From Methylopumilus universalis (GTDB lineage: Bacteria; Pseudomonadota; Gammaproteobacteria; Burkholderiales; Methylophilaceae): DNA of 64,000 bases. Under the pieces are notes generated by a model. The model saw only the letters and a list, made by a program, of their open reading frames with translations. It searched no databases and was not told where the DNA came from. Made by a program: the position numbers and the translations under genes. Below, piece by piece: positions 54,537 through 63,276 of the stretch; within the stretch, counting starts at the first letter, position 1; each line of letters starts with the position of its first letter. The stretch lies in assembly GCF_006363895.1 (NCBI RefSeq), contig NZ_CP040953.1. The stretch is one strand, 5' to 3'.

Positions 54537-55391
54537 TTATTGGGTAGATAGCTTTTGTGCGAGAAGCGTATTTTCCATTAATGTTGCAACCGTCATAGGA
54601 CCTACCCCCCCTGGTACAGGGGTGATAAAACCAGCCCTTGTTTTGGCGATATCAAATTCAATGTCACCTACAATCTTTCCACTCTCAAGCCTGTTAATGC
54701 CAATATCAATGACAATTGCCCCAGGTTTAATCCAACTTCCCTTAATCATGCCTGGAATACCAACCGCAGCTACAACGATGTCTGCCAATTCAATTTTTTG
54801 TTGGAGATGTTGGGTATAGCGATGACATATAGTGACAGTACAGCCTGCTAACAGAAGCTCTAAGCCCATAGGGCGACCTACATGATTGGATGCACCCACC
54901 ACGATTGCATCAAGTCCTCGGGTTGAAAGCTGGGTGGCTTCAATAAGTTTCATGACACCGTATGGAGTACAAGATCTTAATTGGGGCTGCCTTATTGCTA
55001 AAAGACCAATATTCTTAGGATGAAATCCATCGACATCTTTATGTGGTGAAATAGTCTCAAAAATGACGTCATTATTAATATGAGCAGGCAAAGGCGACTG
55101 AACTAAGATGCCGTCGATATTGGCGTCATTATTTAATGTTTCAATAAGCGTTATAAGTTCTTTTTCAGATGTTTCATTACGTAAATCATAAGCAATCGAT
55201 TTCACACCAATTTTTTCACAGGCCAACCGTTTATTTTTGACATAGATGGACGACGCAGGATCAGAACCTACAAGAATGACCGCTAAGCTCGGATTTCGAA
55301 TACCTTCTTTTGATCTCACGCCAATTTCTTTTTTGAGATCTTGAAGAAGATTTTCAGCAACCGATTTTCCATCAATTATCTTGGCTGTCAT
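54537..55391 (-). CDS. folD: Methylenetetrahydrofolate dehydrogenase / cyclohydrolase
   Basis: Bifunctional one-carbon enzyme: NADP-linked oxidation of 5,10-methylene-THF and hydrolysis to 10-formyl-THF. It has 284 residues, with the catalytic-lysine motif SIYVKNKRLACEKIG near 48, GILVQSPLPAH near 96, DVDGFHPKNIG near 119, and VVGASNHVGRPM near 164. In a methylotroph this could serve formaldehyde/formate handling as well as purine synthesis (inference). Confidence 0.96.
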   Translation of the reverse strand: MTAKIIDGKSVAENLLQDLKKEIGVRSKEGIRNPSLAVILVGSDPASSIYVKNKRLACEKIGVKSIAYDLRNETSEKELITLIETLNNDANIDGILVQSPLPAHINNDVIFETISPHKDVDGFHPKNIGLLAIRQPQLRSCTPYGVMKLIEATQLSTRGLDAIVVGASNHVGRPMGLELLLAGCTVTICHRYTQHLQQKIELADIVVAAVGIPGMIKGSWIKPGAIVIDIGINRLESGKIVGDIEFDIAKTRAGFITPVPGGVGPMTVATLMENTLLAQKLSTQ

Positions 55392-55527
55392 GGATTGATC
55401 AATGAATAAAAGACATCATTTTAACATATTGAATTTTTAACTATATCCATACTGGTTGAATCTTTTGTAAGAAGAGGTATCGAAGAGTATGATTAATATA
55501 AATTATTTTTTAAAGGAGCTTAAGGCT

Positions 55528-55824
55528 ATGAAGAAAAGTGTCTGGTTAATTTCACTGGGATTAATTTTTGGTTTAAATACACCTATTTTTGCAGCACATG
55601 ATGGTGCGGGCGAACATTGTAAAATGCATACAAAAAAATCATTTGAAGAAGCGGATATTGATCGTGATGGAACGCTTGATCGTGAAGAAGCGAAGGTTGT
55701 TTGCAAAGAAGATTTCGATCTTATGGATAAAGACCGTGATGGCACATTGTCTAAAGAAGAACTTAATGCATGTAAGGGTAAAAAAGGTAAATCAGGCCAT
55801 AAAAAAGCTGCTAAACCAGCGTAA
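55528..55824 (+). CDS. Secreted two-EF-hand protein
   Basis: The chosen ATG has AAGGAG upstream; the in-frame ATG at 55489 would add 13 residues before the signal peptide. The 98-residue product starts with a signal peptide (MKKSVWLISLGLIFG...IFAA), followed by two EF-hand loops, DIDRDGTLDREE and DKDRDGTLSKEE, separated by only 12 residues, and a basic KGKKGKSGHKKAAKPA tail. Loop positions 1, 3, 5 and 12 are acidic in both and position 9 is Asp in the first. Three cysteines. It should bind Ca2+ or another hard metal in the periplasm; family unknown. Confidence 0.85.
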   Translation: MKKSVWLISLGLIFGLNTPIFAAHDGAGEHCKMHTKKSFEEADIDRDGTLDREEAKVVCKEDFDLMDKDRDGTLSKEELNACKGKKGKSGHKKAAKPA

Positions 55825-55861
55825 ATAGAAGAAATCATGAGGGCTAAGATGGCCGCTTCAT

Positions 55862-55890
55862 TTGACCTAAGCCCTTAATTAGGCTATATT
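55862..55890 (+). promoter_or_regulatory. Promoter of the tRNA-Pro/Arg/His cluster
   Basis: TTGACC (55862-55867), 17-bp spacer, TATATT (55885-55890). Transcription would start within a few bases of tRNA-Pro, after a GC-rich discriminator (CTCGGCC) typical of stringently controlled stable-RNA promoters. Confidence 0.75.
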
Positions 55891-55898
55891 CTCGGCCT

Positions 55899-55975
55899 CG
55901 GGGTGTAGCGTAGCCTGGTAGCGCGCCTGCTTTGGGAGCAGGATGTCGGGAGTTCGAATCTCTCCACCCCGACCA
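55899..55975 (+). tRNA. tRNA-Pro (anticodon TGG)
   Basis: 77 nt with encoded CCA. Acceptor CGGGGTG pairs with CACCCCG; anticodon stem CCTGC/GCAGG encloses loop TTTGGGA with anticodon TGG; the T-loop is TTCGAAT. Confidence 0.95.
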
Positions 55976-56038
55976 GATTTAGCATCTTACTTTTTATAGA
56001 AAAAAAGGATTTTCTGTAACACGCTTTGTGTTGTTAAG

Positions 56039-56115
56039 CTGCCCGTAGCTCAACTGGATAGAGCACCAACCTTCTAAGTTGGGGGTTACAGGTTCAATTC
56101 CTGTCGGGCAGGCCA
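56039..56115 (+). tRNA. tRNA-Arg (anticodon TCT)
   Basis: 77 nt with encoded CCA. Acceptor CTGCCCG pairs with CGGGCAG; anticodon stem CCAAC/GTTGG with loop CTTCTAA, anticodon TCT; the T-loop is TTCAATT. Confidence 0.95.
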
Positions 56116-56129
56116 ATTTTTAGTTCATT

Positions 56130-56206
56130 GGTGGCTGTAGCTCAGTTGGTAGAGTCCAGGATTGTGATTCCTGTTGTCGTGGGTTCGAGCCCCATCAGCC
56201 ACCCCA
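56130..56206 (+). tRNA. tRNA-His (anticodon GTG)
   Basis: Acceptor GTGGCTG pairs with CAGCCAC; anticodon stem CAGGA/TCCTG with loop TTGTGAT, anticodon GTG; CCA encoded. The base before the acceptor is G (56130), giving the G(-1) opposite C73 that histidyl-tRNA synthetase needs. Confidence 0.95.
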
Positions 56207-56281
56207 GTTTTTTAAATGCATTGAATCAACAGTTAATAGACGATATAGTCATTTCAACTTTAATTAATGTTTAATGCATGC

Positions 56282-57028
56282 ATGGACGATCAGCAACTTC
56301 TTCGATATAGCCGTCATATCTTATTGCCTGATATTGAGTATCAGGGGCAAGAAAAACTTCTTCATAGTCATATTCTTATTGTAGGTGCAGGTGGTTTAGG
56401 CGCACCTATTGCAATCTATTGCGCAGCTGCTGGCGTTGGAAAAATGACGATATGTGATTTTGACGATGTAGATTTAAGTAACTTACAAAGACAAATCATT
56501 CATGACACACAATCAGTCGGTGTGAATAAAGCCTCTTCCGCAAAACAGTTTATTCAATTACTTAATCCAGATGTAGAAGTTATTGCAGTGACAGAAAAAC
56601 AAACTGAAGCAAGTATGAAAGTCATTGCAAAAGATGTGGATGTGATTATTGATGGCTCAGATAATTTTGCGACAAGGTATGCGCTTAATCGAATTGCAGT
56701 GGAGTTAAAAAAGCCTTTAGTTTCCGGTGCTGCTGTAGGATTTGAGGGTCAGATTAGCGTCTTTAATATGAGACATGATAAGAGCCCTTGTTATCACTGT
56801 TTATTTCCAGATACAGGCGACCGCAATGAAACACGCTGTGCTGATAACGGTGTTTTTTCACCTACAGTGGGCATGATTGGAACTGCTCAAGCAGCTGAAG
56901 TAATGAAAATTATTTTAGGTATAGGCGAGTCATTAGAAGGTCGCTTACTATTGCTTGATGTGAAATCCATGCAATGGAAAAATATCCAACTTAAAAAAGA
57001 CCCATCCTGCGCCGTATGTTCTAAGTGA
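56282..57028 (+). CDS. moeB: MoeB/ThiF family ubiquitin-like-protein adenylyltransferase
   Basis: Adenylates the C-terminus of a small sulfur carrier (MoaD or ThiS) for molybdopterin or thiamine synthesis. The start was chosen at MDDQQLLRYSRHILL, the standard opening; an ATG five codons upstream is possible. It shows VGAGGLGAPIA near 37, DDVDLSNLQRQ near 60, DGSDNFATRY near 126, and two zinc CxxC pairs (CYHC and CAVC). 248 residues. It lacks the C-terminal rhodanese domain of some homologues, but a free-standing rhodanese gene lies 3 kb away. Confidence 0.9.
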   Translation: MDDQQLLRYSRHILLPDIEYQGQEKLLHSHILIVGAGGLGAPIAIYCAAAGVGKMTICDFDDVDLSNLQRQIIHDTQSVGVNKASSAKQFIQLLNPDVEVIAVTEKQTEASMKVIAKDVDVIIDGSDNFATRYALNRIAVELKKPLVSGAAVGFEGQISVFNMRHDKSPCYHCLFPDTGDRNETRCADNGVFSPTVGMIGTAQAAEVMKIILGIGESLEGRLLLLDVKSMQWKNIQLKKDPSCAVCSK

Positions 57029-57118
57029 TTTTTTATGGCAGACATCTGCCATGAGGCCTGATATCACTTATCCCTATGCTAAAATGAATCTTTAACAAAT
57101 CCTCTATGTGTTTTATTC

Positions 57119-59920
57119 ATGGAAAATAATCTGTCTAAACCTTTTAGCCCAAAAGATATTGAAAGTCATTGGTATGATTTTTGGGAATCAAAAGGCTTCT
57201 ATCAAGCAGGCTTAGATACTAAGCAAAAAAATTCATTTTGTATTTTATTGCCGCCACCCAACGTGACAGGAACGTTGCATATGGGGCATGGATTTAATCA
57301 AACTCTGATGGATGCATTAACTCGCTATCACCGCATGAAGGGCGAAAATACCTTATGGCAGCCCGGAACTGATCATGCAGGTATTGCGACACAAATTGTG
57401 GTTGAAAGACAGCTTGATAAAGAAGGCATTTCAAGACATGACCTTGGACGAGAAAAGTTTCTAGAAAAAGTATGGGAATGGAAAGCATATTCAGGCGGCA
57501 CCATTACTGAACAGATGCGTCGCTTAGGAACTTCACCAGATTGGTCACGTGAACGTTTTACAATGGATGAAGGCTTATCAAAAACGGTGACTGAAACATT
57601 TGTCAGTTTATATAAAGAGGGACTCATTTATCGCGGTAAACGTTTAGTGAATTGGGACATTCAATTACAGACAGCGGTATCTGATTTAGAAGTCGTTCAA
57701 GAAGAAGAAGATGGATTCTTATGGCATATTCAATACCCACTCGCATCTGGTGAAGGCCATTTAACGGTTGCAACTACCAGGCCGGAAACGATGTTGGGGG
57801 ATGTAGCTATCATGGTTCATCCCGAGGATGCGCGCTATCAAAAGCTTGTTGGGCAGATGGTAAAGCTTCCTTTATGTGATCGTGATATCCCTATCATCTC
57901 AGATGAATATGTAGATCAAACCTTCGGGACAGGTGTTGTGAAAGTGACCCCTGCGCACGATTTCAATGACTACGCAGTGGGCATGCGCCATAAATTACCT
58001 ATGATAAGTGTATTGACACTTGACGGACATATTAATGAATCAGCACCAAAAGTTTATCAAGGCCTAGAACGTTTTGCCGCACGTAAAAAAATTGTAGAAG
58101 ATTTAGAGGCTCAAGGGTTTCTTGTAAAAACTGAGAAACATAAACTTAAAATTCCACGAGGTGACAGAACAGATGTGGTGATTGAGCCGATGCTGACCGA
58201 CCAATGGTTTGTAGCGATGACAAAAAAAACGCATGACGGAAAAAGCATTACAGAAAAGGCACTCGATGTTGTAAAGACAGGTGAAATTAAATTCTACCCA
58301 GATAACTGGGTGAACACTTATAACCAGTGGTTAAACAATATTCAGGATTGGTGTATTTCAAGGCAGCTTTGGTGGGGTCATCAAATTCCAGCTTGGTATG
58401 GCGATGAAGGTCAGATATGGGTTGCACATAACGAGGAAGAAGCTAAAGCTTTAGCAGTAAAAGATGGCTATCAGGGAAATTTAAAGCGTGATCCGGATGT
58501 CTTGGATACTTGGTACTCATCCGCACTTTGGCCTTTCTCAACGCTTGATTGGACGCCTGACTATCCAAAAGTATCCAACCCAGCGCTAGATCTTTATTTG
58601 CCCTCGACAGTATTGGTGACAGGTTTTGACATTATCTTTTTCTGGGTCGCTCGAATGGTCATAATGACCAAACACATCACTGGAAAAATTCCATTTAAGC
58701 ATGTGTATGTGCATGGACTCATTCGTGATGCAGAAGGTCAGAAAATGAGTAAGTCAAAAGGAAATGTCTTGGATCCTATCGATTTGATCGATGGCATTTC
58801 TCTTGAAGCGCTTATTGAAAAAAGAACAACTGGGCTTATGAATCCAAAACAAGCCGAATCGATTACTAAAAAAACACGCAAAGAATTTTCAGAAGGCATC
58901 GCTGCATTTGGCACAGACGCCTTACGTTTTACTTATGCGAGTCTGGCAAGTCCAGGACGTGATATTAAATTTGATCTTCAGCGTTGTGAAGGCTATCGAA
59001 ATTTTTGTAATAAATTATGGAATGCGACACGCTTTGTTCTTATGAACTGCGAAGGTAAAGAAAATGGTTTTGGCGAATGCGTCGATGGTTATCTTGAATT
59101 TTCAAAAGCCGATCGTTGGATTGTGAGCGAATTGCAGCAGAGAGAAGCTGCTATTGAAAAAGCATTTTTAGATTACCGATTTGATTTATTGTCACAAGAG
59201 CTTTATCAATTTGTATGGGATGAATTTTGTGATTGGTATCTTGAGGTTGCTAAAGTTCAATTGCAAATGGGTAGCGAAGCAGAGCAAAGAGCAACACGAC
59301 GAACACTTTTACGCGTACTCGAGATTATTCTGCGATTAATACATCCAGTGATGCCTTTTATTACTGAAGAAATTTGGCAAACGATCGGCCCTATGAATGG
59401 GAAAAAAGGCCCTTCGATTATGCTAGAACCTTACCCACAAAGTGACAGTAAAAAAATTGATCAAGACAGCATTCACTGGATGTCGATTTTAAAAGAGATG
59501 GTAGATGTATGCCGAAAACTTCGTGGCGAAATGAATATTTCCCCGGCACAAAAAATTCCACTTGTGATTGCAGGCAATAAAAAATCACTTGAGCTTTACG
59601 CGCCATATCTTAAAGCGCTTGCTAAATTAACTGATGTTGAAATTGTGGAAGAACTTCCAGCCATCGATGCCCCAGTGATGTTAGTCAAGGACTTTAAATT
59701 AATGCTTAAGGTTGAGGTGAACGCCGCGGAAGAAAAGGAAAGAATTACAAAAGAGCTTAATCGGATTCAAATTGAAATCCAAAAAGCTAAAGGTAAGCTA
59801 GAAAATGCCAGCTTTATAGATAAAGCTCCTGAGGCAGTGGTAGCACAAGAAAAAAAACGTTTAGAAGAGTTCGAGGAAAGCTTTGAAAAGTTAAATGGGC
59901 AACTAAAAAAGTTAGCTTAA
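57119..59920 (+). CDS. valS: Valyl-tRNA synthetase
   Basis: Class Ia aminoacyl-tRNA synthetase with editing. It has 933 residues, with the HIGH motif in PPPNVTGTLHMGHGFN near residue 45, the CP1 editing domain TTRPETMLGDVAI near 219, the KMSKSKGNVLDP motif near 542, and a C-terminal coiled-coil arm (about 865-933) that contacts tRNA. The tusA stop overlaps its 3' end by 9 bp on the other strand. Confidence 0.98.
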   Translation: MENNLSKPFSPKDIESHWYDFWESKGFYQAGLDTKQKNSFCILLPPPNVTGTLHMGHGFNQTLMDALTRYHRMKGENTLWQPGTDHAGIATQIVVERQLDKEGISRHDLGREKFLEKVWEWKAYSGGTITEQMRRLGTSPDWSRERFTMDEGLSKTVTETFVSLYKEGLIYRGKRLVNWDIQLQTAVSDLEVVQEEEDGFLWHIQYPLASGEGHLTVATTRPETMLGDVAIMVHPEDARYQKLVGQMVKLPLCDRDIPIISDEYVDQTFGTGVVKVTPAHDFNDYAVGMRHKLPMISVLTLDGHINESAPKVYQGLERFAARKKIVEDLEAQGFLVKTEKHKLKIPRGDRTDVVIEPMLTDQWFVAMTKKTHDGKSITEKALDVVKTGEIKFYPDNWVNTYNQWLNNIQDWCISRQLWWGHQIPAWYGDEGQIWVAHNEEEAKALAVKDGYQGNLKRDPDVLDTWYSSALWPFSTLDWTPDYPKVSNPALDLYLPSTVLVTGFDIIFFWVARMVIMTKHITGKIPFKHVYVHGLIRDAEGQKMSKSKGNVLDPIDLIDGISLEALIEKRTTGLMNPKQAESITKKTRKEFSEGIAAFGTDALRFTYASLASPGRDIKFDLQRCEGYRNFCNKLWNATRFVLMNCEGKENGFGECVDGYLEFSKADRWIVSELQQREAAIEKAFLDYRFDLLSQELYQFVWDEFCDWYLEVAKVQLQMGSEAEQRATRRTLLRVLEIILRLIHPVMPFITEEIWQTIGPMNGKKGPSIMLEPYPQSDSKKIDQDSIHWMSILKEMVDVCRKLRGEMNISPAQKIPLVIAGNKKSLELYAPYLKALAKLTDVEIVEELPAIDAPVMLVKDFKLMLKVEVNAAEEKERITKELNRIQIEIQKAKGKLENASFIDKAPEAVVAQEKKRLEEFEESFEKLNGQLKKLA

Positions 59921-60148
59921 ACGACGTTTCTTGATAAAAAAAGTAATGGCACCATTTTCATCTTGAAGAGATAAAAGCTCATGCCCTGTCTGACGACAGA
60001 ATGCATCAAAATCTTTTTTACTTCCAGGGTCTGTGGCAATAATTTTTAAGACCTGATCAGATTTAATTTCATTCAAACCTTTTTTGCATCGCAATATGGG
60101 AAGAGGACATTTAAGCCCCGTTGCGTCTACTTCATAATCATAATGCAT
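59912..60148 (-). CDS. TusA family sulfurtransferase
   Basis: Small sulfur-relay protein. The start was set at MHYDYEVDATGLKCPLPIL (78 residues), directly after the rhodanese stop (TAA, one base, ATG); a longer upstream frame overlaps the rhodanese gene. The CPLP motif with its sulfur-carrying cysteine is near residue 14. TusA proteins pass persulfide sulfur to tRNA thiolation or to molybdenum-cofactor synthesis. Next to a rhodanese and near moeB, a sulfur-transfer role is consistent. Confidence 0.9.
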   Translation of the reverse strand: MHYDYEVDATGLKCPLPILRCKKGLNEIKSDQVLKIIATDPGSKKDFDAFCRQTGHELLSLQDENGAITFFIKKRRLS

Positions 60149-60149
60149 A

Positions 60150-60473
60150 TTATTTAAGTGCTGAGAAAGTGTAGCCGGCATTTGCCCAAGCAATAACACC
60201 GCCTGCTAAGTTATACACGTCATGATAATCATGTTCAGCCAAATAAGATGCAGCGTGAGCAGAGCGAACGCCACTATGACAATAAAAAACAATACTCGAT
60301 TTTTTGGAAAGTTTGTCGAAAGCCTGAGGAAGGCTTACAAGTGGAATATGTTGCGCGCCTTGAATAATACCTCTTGCAACTTCATCATCATTTCTTACAT
60401 CAATTAAAACTAAATTATCTTGCTTGATCATGCCGTGTAAGGTTGCGGCATCAATGGTCATAAAAGAACTCAT
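60150..60473 (-). CDS. Single-domain rhodanese-like sulfurtransferase
   Basis: A 107-residue rhodanese. It contains LIDVRNDDEVARGIIQGAQHIPL near residue 24 and the persulfide-forming cysteine in the active loop CHSGVRS near 65, ending with GGVIAWANAGY. The loop is intact, so it is probably catalytic. It is translationally coupled to tusA, giving a two-gene sulfur-relay unit. Confidence 0.92.
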   Translation of the reverse strand: MSSFMTIDAATLHGMIKQDNLVLIDVRNDDEVARGIIQGAQHIPLVSLPQAFDKLSKKSSIVFYCHSGVRSAHAASYLAEHDYHDVYNLAGGVIAWANAGYTFSALK

Positions 60474-60484
60474 GAAGTTAAATA

Positions 60485-60883
60485 TTAAAGAATTATTTGA
60501 ATGATCAGCGCAATGACATTTGTTGCAGCAAGCGCTTGAAGACCCCAGAGTGTGAATTTCATACCCCTCACTCTAAGCTCCATATTGGGTGTTGCTTCCA
60601 GAAAAGCTTTTGCATAAAAAAGTCGGCCCGTAGTAAATACACCACCTAAAAGCAAAACAATCGTCCAATGAATATGGTTGGCTTCAAGGCATCCTAAGAG
60701 AATGAGACCTAAAGGAACATATTCCGCAAAGTTTCCGTGGGAACGAATCGCTTGCTGTAAGTCTTCTCGACCGCCATCACCCAAAGACACTTCATTTTGA
60801 CGTCTTAAGTTAATGACGTTTAATGTTAATTTAACGTATACAAAGGTAAGAATCGCGGCGTAAATAGCAGTAAGTTTTAACAT
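60485..60883 (-). CDS. MAPEG family membrane protein
   Basis: A 132-residue integral membrane protein of the eicosanoid/glutathione-metabolism (MAPEG) family. It has four hydrophobic helices and the typical basic-acidic loop LRRQNEVSLGDGG near 26-38, followed by RSHGNFAEYVPLGLILLG near 48, which matches the family glutathione-binding region. Function in bacteria is usually unknown; glutathione transferase or peroxidase activity is possible. Confidence 0.9.
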   Translation of the reverse strand: MLKLTAIYAAILTFVYVKLTLNVINLRRQNEVSLGDGGREDLQQAIRSHGNFAEYVPLGLILLGCLEANHIHWTIVLLLGGVFTTGRLFYAKAFLEATPNMELRVRGMKFTLWGLQALAATNVIALIIQIIL

Positions 60884-60952
60884 GATGTTTAAATTAAATA
60901 ATCTAAGATGCCTTCATTATAACATCGAGACGTGTGCCGTATAAATGGGCGG

Positions 60953-61678
60953 TTAGTTAATTTTTAGTGCAATGGCTTCTTGAAGTTTGAGAGACAGATC
61001 TTTTCTTGATTGCGAGGGTTTGATGGGATGCCCAATATCTACCACGACCTCGATTCGATTGGATTTAGCAACCCGCTTAAATGATTGGAGCAGACTCGTA
61101 GCCCCGTGAAAACTCGTACGATTTGTCAGTACGTTATTTTCTTTATACTTGATTGAGAAAGGCAAAAGTAATTTGTCAGCCTCAAAGGCCGATTGAAATA
61201 AGCTGCTCTTAAAAGGAAGCACTTGGTATCCTGTTGACGTAACGCCTTCAGGAAAGATGCATATCGATTGTTTTTCATTTTTAAAATGATGGTTCATCGC
61301 TTGAATGACTTCAGGCAAATTTGATTTGCGATTGCGGTCAATAAAAATAGCACCTGAAATTTTAGCGAGCATTCCAATAATAGGCCATGTTTTGACATCG
61401 GTTGCTGATACGAATGTGACGGGCTTTAAAGAAAAGATTACAGGAATATCAAGCCATGAAATATGATTTGAAACGATAAGATAGCTATCTTTACCTAAAA
61501 ACTTTAAGACTTCTCCAGTGAGTGTAATTTTAATTTCTAAAATACGTAACAGACGTTTCGCCCAGAACTGAATAAGAAGATGTGTGATATTTCTTGGCAG
61601 AATAATCATCATGACGCATAGGGTCAGCGCCAGAAGAAGATGGAGTGCCATTAAAACAGATTTAAAAATAAAATTCAT
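60953..61678 (-). CDS. plsC: 1-acyl-sn-glycerol-3-phosphate acyltransferase
   Basis: Makes phosphatidic acid by acylating lysophosphatidate at the membrane. The 241-residue protein has an N-terminal hydrophobic helix pair, the catalytic HX4D motif in SNHISWLDIP near residue 72, the substrate arginine region FIDRNRKS near 112, and FPEGVTS near 143. The PlsC-type domain is clear; close relatives such as lyso-ornithine acyltransferase (OlsA) cannot be excluded. Confidence 0.88.
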   Translation of the reverse strand: MNFIFKSVLMALHLLLALTLCVMMIILPRNITHLLIQFWAKRLLRILEIKITLTGEVLKFLGKDSYLIVSNHISWLDIPVIFSLKPVTFVSATDVKTWPIIGMLAKISGAIFIDRNRKSNLPEVIQAMNHHFKNEKQSICIFPEGVTSTGYQVLPFKSSLFQSAFEADKLLLPFSIKYKENNVLTNRTSFHGATSLLQSFKRVAKSNRIEVVVDIGHPIKPSQSRKDLSLKLQEAIALKIN

Positions 61679-61684
61679 AGTGGA

Positions 61685-62032
61685 TTATAAGAGTTCGATG
61701 CCGTAGGGTTTCACAATTTTTGCAAAAATATAAAATGCAACTAAGGTCATGACAACAGATATCCCAAGTGTTGGCCAAAAACCAAATCGCTTAAGTAAAA
61801 AAGGAAATGCTAAGAACATGGGCAAGGTAGGCACGACATACCAAAAAGTATACCAAGCATGATTTGCAATTTTAGATTCCGGTTGTTTTTCTAAATATAG
61901 CCAAATTAAAGTCAACACTGTGACAAGAGGAAGTGCTGCAATGAGCCCACCTAATCGATCACTTTTCTTAGCCACCTCAGAAATAAAAACAACCATACCT
62001 GAGGTGATTAAAAGCTTAAATAAAATCCACAT
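61685..62032 (-). CDS. DUF3147 family membrane protein
   Basis: A 115-residue protein with four predicted membrane helices (about 3-22, 28-45, 62-80 and 88-108) and the conserved-looking SDRLGGLIAALPLVTVLTLIW region near 24-44 of DUF3147. Function unknown. Its ATG overlaps the upstream stop by one base (TAATG), so it is coupled to the GNAT-like gene. Confidence 0.8.
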   Translation of the reverse strand: MWILFKLLITSGMVVFISEVAKKSDRLGGLIAALPLVTVLTLIWLYLEKQPESKIANHAWYTFWYVVPTLPMFLAFPFLLKRFGFWPTLGISVVMTLVAFYIFAKIVKPYGIELL

Positions 62033-63237
62033 TAATTTCCCTCTTCTTTTGTTACTTGAATGCCAGGCTTTTCTTCAGGATAGGCTTTTAAATAAACTGC
62101 CAAGTCTGGATCCAGCGTATCCCAATTGACCAAGCTTGCTACTTTTTTATAAATTTTATGCATAAAGTGATTTCGGTGTTTACAGAAATTTGTAAGATGC
62201 ACGAGTTCATGACCCGTTTCGATTTTAGCAGGATATGCTGTTTGGCCACTTTGAATTGTTTTGGCACCAATCTTATATGCCCAATTAACAGCTTCAATCC
62301 ATAAACGGAAATAGATAAACCAATCTCTAGGGGCGTCATAATCAATACCAATAAATTTGTTAATCACATGTTCTTTAAGATCAAAACAAAGCATAAAAGC
62401 TACAATTTCTTGAGAAGACTGGTGCCTTAAAATAATAAAGTGCGCTTCTTTTTCGCGAGAAATAAATTCAAAGAATTCAGGCGTGAGTTCTTCAAATTTA
62501 GTTTTACCTTTTAAATAAGTTCTTGAGAATAATCGGTAGAGCTGATGAAGGGTTTGATTGTCAGGTAAATGAACTACGCTCACATCAAGGGGAGCTGGAA
62601 GTGCTTTCTTTAATTTTTTGCGAAATTGGTATCTTCTAGACCCTTTGAGAGAGTTTATATAATCATCAGCATTTTCGCCTTCTAGTTTTAAAAGTGCCGA
62701 CGGAAAACTTATAAGAGGAAATAAATTTTTAGATTTAGAAATAGAAGCAAGTGTTTGATGGTATGTATTAGGGAAGTCTTTCCATACCAACATAGCTGCT
62801 TTGTATTTTTGTGCTTGCGTCTCAGCAGCTTCCTGAATACAGAGAAAAATATCATCTTGTGTTACTGTCTGAGCTTTTAAAATTTTTGGATCAATCCCAA
62901 TATGCCCCTCATCAGAGCAGGCACTCCCTATAAAAAAAGTACGTTGATATAAGAAAGACGGGATAACTTTACCGATTAACTTTACGATAGGTAAAATAAT
63001 CGGAGGCATTACAAGCTCGATGGGCACATCCATTATGAATGCAGGCGCAATGGCGATCGGCTCTCCATTTAAAGAAATCAGGCCGTAAGTAAAAGTGAAT
63101 TGCTCTTCAAGATGAGCGCACTCAAGTGATCTATACCACCATTGACCTTCGTAAGGTGCTGGAAAGCAACTATCCCATAACGCCTGTGGTATTTGCGATT
63201 CAGAATTAAGCCATTCAAGAGAGAGCTGTTGTATCAT
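62032..63237 (-). CDS. GNAT-fold protein of the DUF482 (COG3146) family
   Basis: A 401-residue soluble protein resembling the DUF482/'peptidogalycan biosynthesis' group, which has two GNAT-like folds related to Fem aminoacyl and BioF2-type acyltransferases. Visible features are LWDSCFPAPYEGQWWYRSLE near 20, RRYQFRKKLKKAL near 203, and the C-terminal GAKTIQSGQTAYPAKIETGH near 342. Substrate unknown. First gene of a minus-strand run with DUF3147 and plsC, which hints at an envelope role (inference). Confidence 0.8.
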   Translation of the reverse strand: MIQQLSLEWLNSESQIPQALWDSCFPAPYEGQWWYRSLECAHLEEQFTFTYGLISLNGEPIAIAPAFIMDVPIELVMPPIILPIVKLIGKVIPSFLYQRTFFIGSACSDEGHIGIDPKILKAQTVTQDDIFLCIQEAAETQAQKYKAAMLVWKDFPNTYHQTLASISKSKNLFPLISFPSALLKLEGENADDYINSLKGSRRYQFRKKLKKALPAPLDVSVVHLPDNQTLHQLYRLFSRTYLKGKTKFEELTPEFFEFISREKEAHFIILRHQSSQEIVAFMLCFDLKEHVINKFIGIDYDAPRDWFIYFRLWIEAVNWAYKIGAKTIQSGQTAYPAKIETGHELVHLTNFCKHRNHFMHKIYKKVASLVNWDTLDPDLAVYLKAYPEEKPGIQVTKEEGN

Positions 63238-63276
63238 TTATAAGAATTATACTTAAAACATCTTGATTCTCGACTT

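Noticed and set aside
55503..55838. 111-codon minus-strand frame across the EF-hand gene
   Set aside because: Antisense shadow; Ser-rich sequence mirrors the EF-hand codons, while the plus strand has a ribosome site, signal peptide and motifs.
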